Shown here: one piece after another, positions 1-7,100 of the stretch
Position numbering within the stretch: position 1 is the stretch's first letter
Layout of the letters: each line of letters opens with the position of its first letter
NCBI GenBank assembly: GCA_049841315.1
Contig: JASGDB010000066.1
Location: 1-16,002 of the forward strand
Direction of reading: 5' to 3'
DNA: 16,002 nt
DNA from: JASGDB01 sp049841315
GTDB taxonomy: Bacteria; Bacteroidota; Bacteroidia; Flavobacteriales; Weeksellaceae
Program-made: the position numbers and the translations under genes
Notes under the pieces: model-generated
What the model was told of the DNA's origin: nothing
The model's database searches: none
What the model saw: the letters and a program-made list of their open reading frames with translations, nothing else

Positions 1-14
1 CTCGAATAATTTTT

Positions 15-60
15 CATAAAAGTAACTTATTTGATTAGTTACCAACAAGTTACAAAATTT
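15..60 (-). promoter_or_regulatory. Possible divergent promoter/operator and gene start at the left edge
   Basis: On the minus strand an ATG at 17-15 opens a frame (M-K-N-Y-S) that runs off the window, too short to identify. Upstream of it, GTAACT/AGTTAC half-sites occur three times (22-27, 37-42, 48-53). The first two form an inverted repeat and the last two a direct repeat with 11-base spacing. They sit just downstream of a minus-strand AAATTTTG (60-53) that could be a weak -7 element. A repressor operator overlapping the start of a divergent gene would look like this. The evidence is only pattern, since the gene itself lies outside. Confidence 0.25.
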
Positions 61-296
61 ATTCGACATAACAAATTGATTGTCAGTGTTTTATTTAATT
101 ATTTTTAATTTTTAGACAGTTACTAAGAATTTTTAACTCACAGGCAAAAAATATTTTGCATGAACTTTATCTCGCTTTGGATAATAATATGTAATAAAAA
201 AAGAGGAGTATTTGTTCGTTAATAAAGTGGCTTATTCAACATTATTTATACCTCTAATGAAAATACAAAATATTTCAAGACTAAAATTTTAGAAAT
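61..296. other. AT-rich intergenic stretch with no supported gene
   Basis: No open frame of note is visible on either strand. The only structures are a weak hairpin of 6-bp arms (gcaaaa 144-149 with ttttgc 154-159) and long A/T runs. It separates the putative divergent gene on the left from the promoter of the large JAB-domain gene on the right. Confidence 0.5.
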
Positions 297-378
297 GTAG
301 TTTTTAGACTGTATGAGTAGTCTTTAGCCTGAGAGAAATTGATTTTGTAGTTTTTAAACTTCCTATTTAGGACTTTTG
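297..378 (+). promoter_or_regulatory. Triple direct-repeat promoter module, copy 1
   Basis: Three related 14-mers begin at 297 (gtagtttttagact), 317 (gtagtctttagcct) and 347 (gtagtttttaaact). Starts are 20 and 30 bases apart, about two and three helical turns. A -7-like element GACTTTTG follows at 371-378, 24 bases after the third repeat start, so the third repeat covers the -33 region. The same arrangement with the same spacings occurs at 9938-10019. The first 18 bases of the two copies are identical, and about 51 of the first 60 positions match by hand alignment. I infer an activator-dependent promoter for the gene starting at 399; the regulator is not identified. Confidence 0.7.
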
Positions 379-398
379 TTTAAATTATTTATAAATCA

Positions 399-3374
399 AT
401 GGAAATCAATATAGAAATAGCCAAATATGATGAGAATGACGTAATGAGTCCTTTTCAGAAAATGAAATTTGACAGTATTGATGAAGCCATTGCTAATGTA
501 GAATTTCTTAAATTAGGCTACGATTATTTTAAAAACGGAGAAATCCTCGCTGTAAGAGCTGATGAATATTCGCAAATTCATCTTATCGACTTTGATTCCA
601 AAGTTCCGGTAAATGAATTAAAAAAAGACCTTGAAATAAAGTACAATCTAAAAATCGAACAAGATGAACAAGAAATTGAATTCAAAATCATTGAAAAACC
701 GGAAAAAATATCGCTCAACTCAAATTTTATATTTCCGGAGGATAATAATACGAAATATGCAAAGAACTCCATGGGAGAAGCAATGCCTTTCAAATTATTC
801 AGAACCGAAGACACTTCCGTTGGAAACAACCTTTTACGGGAATCTGGAGATTCCGGAGAAAACAATGATTTTGCGTTAATTGAAAGACGCTTCACAGAAA
901 ATAATTCTTTACAGTTTGACGGAACAGAAAAAATTGAAGACCATAACGATATTGCTTTTCTGTTTAAATCTTTGGAAGATGAAACCGTAGAACACGCCTT
1001 TCTGGTTTATCACTTCGAGGATAAATCTTACTTTTTACAACATATTTCTACCGGAAATTTCAGGTCTGCATTAATAGACTTTAAACAAATAGTCGGAAAT
1101 ATTATTGAAGCCAAACCTACTTCGGTTACACTTGTCCATAATCACCCGAGCGGTGTTCTCCAAGCCTCTAAAGCCGATGCTTCGGTAATAAGAAATTTAA
1201 AAAAAGCTCTTGAACATACTGATACGGAAGTAAATGCCGGAATCATCATCAATCTTAGAAGTGGAAAATACCTACTCTTTGATGAAAAACTTTGGGAGGA
1301 AGAACATAATGGAACTACTCCTGAAAGACCTATAAAAAACATTCAACCCTACTCGTTTTCAAAACAGGTACTCGTAGAAAATTTTAAACCCATTAAGTTA
1401 AGAAGTGAGGCTGATGTAGCAGCATTTATCACTTCTCAAAAATTTGGAGTGTCCGATAAAACAGAAATGTTATTGCTTAATCCAAGACTTAGTATCATTG
1501 GAAAGTTCATTTTACCTCCGGAAAATCATGAAAACTTCATTGTTGAAAAAATTGCCAGATTCGGGGGAGAAAGTTGTATTCTTTATGGAAATAATATCAC
1601 ACCGGAACTTATCAATTTCTATCAGAAAAGATTGGAATACTCAAATGTGAGAATTACCGATGCATTCCTTTTCAAAAGTGAAAATGGCAAAAAAATATGG
1701 GAATCCTTTTCAAAGGAGGGAAAAATGAAACACAATAATTCCGAAGACCTTTATTTTGAAGAAAAACAATATAGTAATATGGAAAACAACCTATCATGGG
1801 GAGATAAACTTTTCATCCCTAAAACACAAGGGTACAAAGATTTTGTTAAAGAGTTAGAAGATACACCAATAGAACTATGGCTTGAAAAAAATCTATCCGA
1901 AAAAGAAAAAAAATATTTAGAAATATATAGAGCTAAACAGGAAACTGTAACACCCGAAGATTTTTCTTCACGGTATGAGGAAGAAATGGAAGCCACACGC
2001 TCAGGATTTGATTATGAAGATATTATAGACAATCAGTTTTGGCAAAATAAACAAGGTTTTGATGAAGGAATGAAAGAGTTGCAAAAAGAGCAATACTTAA
2101 ATGAAAAGTCAAAAGAAATAGAAATCATCGGAGGAAAAATCAGAGACATAGCAGCTGAAGCTGAAAAGAATCCGGAATACTTGAAACAATTTGATAATAA
2201 CACACAGAATGTAATAAATCAGTATCAAAAAACCATCAATCCTGATGTCAATCCTCTTAATAATAAAGAAATGGAAAGTGATTTTATTGATACTTTTTTC
2301 GAGGATACAGATAATAGAATTTTTAAATCTAATACCGAAATCGAAAAAAAAGACATCATTGGTAGAATATCCTTTCCGGAGTCAGGAGAAGTAATGGAAT
2401 ATTCATCAAAAGAAAGTTATCTCAATGCTCTAAAAAGTGAATTATATCATCAGGGGATTACAAGTGCTTTCAAATATGAAACTGTAAAAAAAACTCCCGA
2501 ATTGATGAAAGAAGTTGATGATATCATTTATGGAGAATACGGACAAAATAACCCCAATACTCTTGAATATTATCAAGATAAATACAGAACAAATATTAAC
2601 AATCAAAAATCAAACATTATGGAAAACAAACCATTCGACCAATTAGAATACCTAAAAAATCAAATGAAATATTTAGGTTTCGGTGAAGATGAAAAACTTC
2701 ACAAAGATTTAGAAAACGGAATTAATTCTCCTGAAAAAGAATTTCAAATCAAGACCAGTTCCGACAAAACACTTCCCGAAAACAAAATTGATTTTTCAAT
2801 CAATTTCAAAAAGTCAGAACAGGGAGGAGTATTTCTTAATTCTTATGATGCAAATCTGAAAAAAGAAAACGGCGAGGAACTTAACCAAAAATTCTACGTT
2901 ACAAAAGACCATAGTTATACAGCTAAAGAAGCCATAAATTTATTGGAGGGCAGAGCAGTAAAAGTTGAGTTTACCAATCCGAAAACAGATAACAAGGAAA
3001 CGGCGTTCAATCAACTTAATTTTGAAGAACCGAAGAATAAGTACGGTAACTACGACTTCAAATCATTCCACCAGAATTACGGAGTGAACACTGTAGAGAT
3101 TGTTGAAAAATCAAAACTGATTTTCGACAAGCCTGAATACAAAGACAGTGTTATCAAAAATTTGGAGAAAGGAAATATTGTGAAAGTCAAATTTGACTTT
3201 GATGACAATGTTATCGAGGGTAAAGCTGTTCTCTCACCTCAGGACAGAAATCTAAAACTTTACGACAATGACATGAACCGCCTAAACACTAACGAACCAA
3301 TCAGGGGTTTGGAAGCTGATAAGGCACAAGAAAAAGGTAATGTTCGTGAACATAGTAATTCACGTGGTATTTAA
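399..3374 (+). CDS. Large RadC/JAB-domain protein of a mobile element, with C-terminal DUF3945-like module
   Basis: This is a 991-residue cytoplasmic protein with no signal peptide. Residues about 178-296 form a RadC-type JAB (JAMM metalloprotease-fold) domain with the metal-site signature HNHPSG at 247-252 and Asp260. Residues about 334-432 look like a second copy of the same fold that has lost the metal ligands: CILYGNN at 393-399 stands where VTLVHNH would be. Residues 440-740 are acidic and charged, with no family I can name. From Met741 (MENKPFDQLEYLKNQMKYLG) to the end it resembles DUF3945-type proteins common in Bacteroidota conjugative elements, including the block around YDANLKKENGEEL and the LLEGRAVKV segment. 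The substrate of the JAB domain is unknown. The start at 399 follows the promoter by about 20 bases and lacks a Shine-Dalgarno site, as usual here. It is probably upstream in one unit with the lipoprotein and methyltransferase-helicase genes, although a terminator lies between. Internal Met741 could be a fusion point or second start. Confidence 0.8.
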   Translation: MEINIEIAKYDENDVMSPFQKMKFDSIDEAIANVEFLKLGYDYFKNGEILAVRADEYSQIHLIDFDSKVPVNELKKDLEIKYNLKIEQDEQEIEFKIIEKPEKISLNSNFIFPEDNNTKYAKNSMGEAMPFKLFRTEDTSVGNNLLRESGDSGENNDFALIERRFTENNSLQFDGTEKIEDHNDIAFLFKSLEDETVEHAFLVYHFEDKSYFLQHISTGNFRSALIDFKQIVGNIIEAKPTSVTLVHNHPSGVLQASKADASVIRNLKKALEHTDTEVNAGIIINLRSGKYLLFDEKLWEEEHNGTTPERPIKNIQPYSFSKQVLVENFKPIKLRSEADVAAFITSQKFGVSDKTEMLLLNPRLSIIGKFILPPENHENFIVEKIARFGGESCILYGNNITPELINFYQKRLEYSNVRITDAFLFKSENGKKIWESFSKEGKMKHNNSEDLYFEEKQYSNMENNLSWGDKLFIPKTQGYKDFVKELEDTPIELWLEKNLSEKEKKYLEIYRAKQETVTPEDFSSRYEEEMEATRSGFDYEDIIDNQFWQNKQGFDEGMKELQKEQYLNEKSKEIEIIGGKIRDIAAEAEKNPEYLKQFDNNTQNVINQYQKTINPDVNPLNNKEMESDFIDTFFEDTDNRIFKSNTEIEKKDIIGRISFPESGEVMEYSSKESYLNALKSELYHQGITSAFKYETVKKTPELMKEVDDIIYGEYGQNNPNTLEYYQDKYRTNINNQKSNIMENKPFDQLEYLKNQMKYLGFGEDEKLHKDLENGINSPEKEFQIKTSSDKTLPENKIDFSINFKKSEQGGVFLNSYDANLKKENGEELNQKFYVTKDHSYTAKEAINLLEGRAVKVEFTNPKTDNKETAFNQLNFEEPKNKYGNYDFKSFHQNYGVNTVEIVEKSKLIFDKPEYKDSVIKNLEKGNIVKVKFDFDDNVIEGKAVLSPQDRNLKLYDNDMNRLNTNEPIRGLEADKAQEKGNVREHSNSRGI

Positions 3375-3410
3375 TCACTAATCGCTCAACATTATTTTTT
3401 ATTTTTTCCT

Positions 3411-3448
3411 GAGCGGTAAATTCTTTTTTGGTTTACCGCTCTCTTTTT
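3411..3448 (+). terminator. Intrinsic terminator, possibly part of an attenuator
   Basis: A perfect 10-bp stem (gagcggtaaa 3411-3420 with tttaccgctc 3432-3441) is followed by TCTTTTT. It lies 36 bases after the stop of the JAB-domain gene and just before the lipoprotein start. An upstream cgctca (3383-3388) can pair with tgagcg (3410-3415), which would compete with the terminator stem, so partial readthrough is possible. No convincing separate promoter is seen between this hairpin and the lipoprotein gene. Confidence 0.75.
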
Positions 3449-3460
3449 AAAACAAAAATT

Positions 3461-4138
3461 ATGAAAAAATATACGTTAATAACATTACTGATTTTTCTTT
3501 CTGCAGTTACTATTTCCTGCAGAAAAGAAATAAAATCTGAAAAAGGAGGAATAGACATTATTTCCAATGTATATTTCAATGCGAGTTCCGGACTGGACAA
3601 CATGCAGACATTCCATGTTTCAAAACTCAATTATTCACAAGATGATATGATTGAGATAATTCCTGATTTGGAATTTCCTGAAATGAATTCCCAAATGGTT
3701 TACATCAAAGATACCCTGTATTATCCTTTGGATGTATTGTCAGAACCTGCTTTATTTTCAGAAGTCAAAAAGAGAAAACCTCTTTTACTGAAGAAAAAAA
3801 CAGTCGGAACGTTGTTCGTCGATGATAAAATTCCCAATTACGGCTACAAATACAATTTGAGCGACACCGTCCTGTTCAAAAAAACCTACAAAAGATTTGA
3901 AATTAAAAGCAAAGAGGGATTAGCAAGATACTATGTTTACAAAACCGACACCGTTTTACCGTATTCCCTATACAAACACGTTGAAAAAGACTACAAAGGG
4001 AGAATCGAGCGGATAGACTCTTATAACAGCGAGAAAGATGTATTTGTTACGCTTCAGCTGATACCAAGAAAGAAATGGGATAAAGAAGCAGAGGATATTT
4101 TTAAATTTAATGAGTTCGCAGAAAAACGTAAAAAGTAA
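3461..4138 (+). CDS. Small lipoprotein of unknown function
   Basis: This is a 225-residue protein starting at the ATG at 3461. An upstream in-frame TTG at 3428 would place the start inside the terminator stem and spoil the signal peptide, so I reject it. The N-terminus is a lipoprotein signal: MKK, a hydrophobic run (residues 5-18), then TISC with the lipidated Cys20. The residues after Cys (RKEIKSEK) are not the acidic run typical of surface-exported Bacteroidota lipoproteins, so a periplasm-facing location is more likely. The mature part is rich in Lys, Tyr and Asp with no family I recognise. It sits 3 bases before the large methyltransferase-helicase gene and is surely cotranscribed. A lipoprotein in such an operon could serve in conjugation or entry exclusion, but nothing in the sequence proves it. 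Confidence 0.75.
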   Translation: MKKYTLITLLIFLSAVTISCRKEIKSEKGGIDIISNVYFNASSGLDNMQTFHVSKLNYSQDDMIEIIPDLEFPEMNSQMVYIKDTLYYPLDVLSEPALFSEVKKRKPLLLKKKTVGTLFVDDKIPNYGYKYNLSDTVLFKKTYKRFEIKSKEGLARYYVYKTDTVLPYSLYKHVEKDYKGRIERIDSYNSEKDVFVTLQLIPRKKWDKEAEDIFKFNEFAEKRKK

Positions 4139-4141
4139 AGC

Positions 4142-7100
4142 ATGAAAAGATACACTCCTGAAGAAATCGACAAAATTACAGATAGTGTTTCACTATTGGA
4201 TTATTTTCTACATCTTGAACAAAAGGGAAAGCTGAAATATGATAGTAAAAAAGGGAGAGATTTCTTTTTTAGAAATGAGAATGATAAATTTTCTGTAAAT
4301 GAAAAAGGATTTTTTAGCTTTAACACAAATGAGGGTGGAAAAATAGTCAAAGCCGTTATGACTTTGGAGAATAAATCATGGAAAGAAGCGATTGACTTTC
4401 TTGCTGATTTTTCCAACAACTACATAGCAGAGAATATTGCAGAAAGAAAAAATGAGTTTAAAAAGAGTGAATCAAATTCATCATCCAATTTAAAAATACA
4501 ATATTCCGGAGTTCCTAACAATGAAAAATTATTAAAATACTTTGAAGAACGAGGAATTCAAAAAGATGTTCTTCAGGAATACACACGACAAATACACTAC
4601 GAAAATAATGGAAAAAAATATTTCGGAATTGGTTTAGAAAACCTTTCCGGTGGTTTTGAAATCAGAAATCCGATTGCAAAAATTAAAATCGGAAAAACTG
4701 ATATTTCTGAAATTAAAGGCTCAAAAAACGAGATGATTGTTTTTGAGGGAATGGCTGATATGCTTTCTTTTCTTCAACTTCAAAAGATGAGCAATAACAA
4801 CAATAACCGAACGCTCGTTTCTCTGAATTCTATTACGAATGTCGACCGATTCCTGTCTACCTATAAAGATTTCAATGGAAAATTATTCCTTTGTCTGGAC
4901 GGCGATAAAGCAGGAGATTTGGCAACAAATAAAATACTGCAGGAATTTTCACATAAAAATATAAAAGATATTCGCTCTTACTATTCCATTTCAGAAAATG
5001 CGAATAACGACTTGAACGATTATTTGAAAAATAAAATTAATATTCAACAAAAAAATACTAAATTAGTAGAACCAAAAATACAAAACAATGGAAGCAATAC
5101 TGAACAATCTGAAAGAGTTTCCAATACTCAGCAATTGGAATCCGAACATACTAAACAAGAACCTGAAGCACTTAGCCGAAACAGCAAATCCGAGCAAGAA
5201 AGAAATAACGGAACAAGACCTGATGTGGGCAGCAACGATGTTGGAAATGGACTTACAGGCTCAGAGGGAAACGATGTGGGAAGAACCGGAGGAAGACCCA
5301 TTGACAGCTCACAACAAAATGATGATGGAAAAAATGAGGAGAGAGAACATTCAATGGGCGGAATCCTATCCGGGGGAATTGTATCCGATAGAGGAAACGG
5401 AGCAGTAAAAACCACTAATATTCCGGAATTAGATACACTGATTTCGAAATATAAAAACCAAAATAAAGTAACCAATGAACAGGTTGCGGAAATTGTTTCC
5501 GCAGCTTGTTTTGTTTCTGAAGATAAAAAAGTCCAGCTGAAAGAAAATCTCATCATCACCGAAGATTTAAAAGATTTATGCAATCATTTTAAAAGCGGTG
5601 GAATTGCAAAAGAGGGACGAGGAATTCTCGATGAATACTACACCGATTCAAAAATCGTAGATTCTGTTTACAATTTAATCAAAGACAATTTCAAAGAAAA
5701 TAAAGATATTTTTGTACTTGAGCCAAGTGTAGGCACAGGAAATTTTATTCATGCAGTAAGCAATTTTGACAAAAACACTTTCGTAACTGCATTTGAAATC
5801 AACGAAACTACGGCTAAAATTGCAAAAATATTTCATCCTGTCTCCGATATTAATCTGAGGTCTTTTGAAACGGAATTTATCAATGAAAACGGTGTTAAAG
5901 AAAGTCCGGAGAACTACAAAAACAAATACGACCTTGTAATTGGCAATCCGCCTTATGGTGAGCATAGAGGTTTATATAAAGGTTTAGGTGAAGAACCTAA
6001 AATTGCTAAGTATGAAGAATATTTCGTAAAAAGAGGATTGGATGTTCTGAAAGACGGAGGAACATTAGCAATGGTTCTGCCATCAGGCTGGCTTAACCGC
6101 CAAAAAAAATTATCTGAAGCGGAAATTACAAACGCTTTCAGACTTCCTGCCGGAGCGTTTGCCGGAACGAAAATCGGAACGGACATCATAATTCTTAAAA
6201 AAAACAGCATAAAGCAATCTCAGGATATTTCTAATTACTTCCAACTGAATCCTGAAAAAATCTTAGGAGAAACCAAAGAGAGAAGTAATCAGTTTGGTAG
6301 AATAGAAGAATACATTTCCGGAAATTTGGAAGATGCTCTAATGAGGATTGAAAAAATACAATCCGAAAAAAATAAGGAGAGAATCGGAAACCTTTTTGAA
6401 GATATTTTTACATCCAATGCAGTCGCTCAAAAAAGTGCAGAAAAGAAAAAAAATACCACAACTGAGGAAAAACCAAACGCCAAAGAAATCCGGAAAGAAT
6501 TACTGGAAAATGCTCGTGATAAATCCTCACAGGTTCTGAATATTCTTAATGATATAAAATTCAAAACACCCACCATTAAAACTCAGATAAAGATATTTGA
6601 AAACTACTACCAAAATGTGGATGTACTTTCTCCAAAAGAGTTTGACAAACTTTTTAAATCTGCTGAAAAAATAATTGAAAACGCCTCTAAAAATAAGGAC
6701 AATAAAGAATACCAACTCCAAACGAAACCGGAGATAAAGAAAAGCATTCTGAAATATCAGTTTAAAAAAGAGGATGAAATAGTTCCGGCTTCACTCCAGA
6801 ACAGCGCCGACATTTCACGAGAACAGATTGAAGCATTTAAAGACACTGAATACGACGGCACACTAAATAATCATGGAAAGCACTACCAATTTGCTAATTT
6901 CATTGACGGAAAATGGGTACATGACTTCTACTACGCTGAAGGAAATATTTATGAGAAATTAGAAAAATTAGAAATTGACTTTAAAGATAAAAATGCAGTC
7001 GGCGGAACGGAAAATCAATATGAAAAACAAAAAGCATTATTGGAAAGCGTACTTCCGAAACCAAAAAATCTCGATGAAATCATCATCAGTCCAAATCATG

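Noticed and set aside
1715..1727. GGAGGG four bases before an in-frame ATG (1725) inside the JAB-domain gene, as an internal start
   Set aside because: Bacteroidota seldom use Shine-Dalgarno sites, and the reading frame simply encodes Lys-Glu-Gly-Lys-Met here; no domain begins at this point.
3428..3460. TTG at 3428 as the start of the lipoprotein gene
   Set aside because: It lies in the terminator hairpin and adds 11 residues before a complete lipoprotein signal that starts cleanly at the ATG at 3461.
5088..5408. Overlapping 106-codon plus-strand frame within the methyltransferase-helicase gene as a real gene
   Set aside because: It sits wholly in the low-complexity linker, lacks its own promoter or recognisable domain, and the main frame is clearly coding on both sides.
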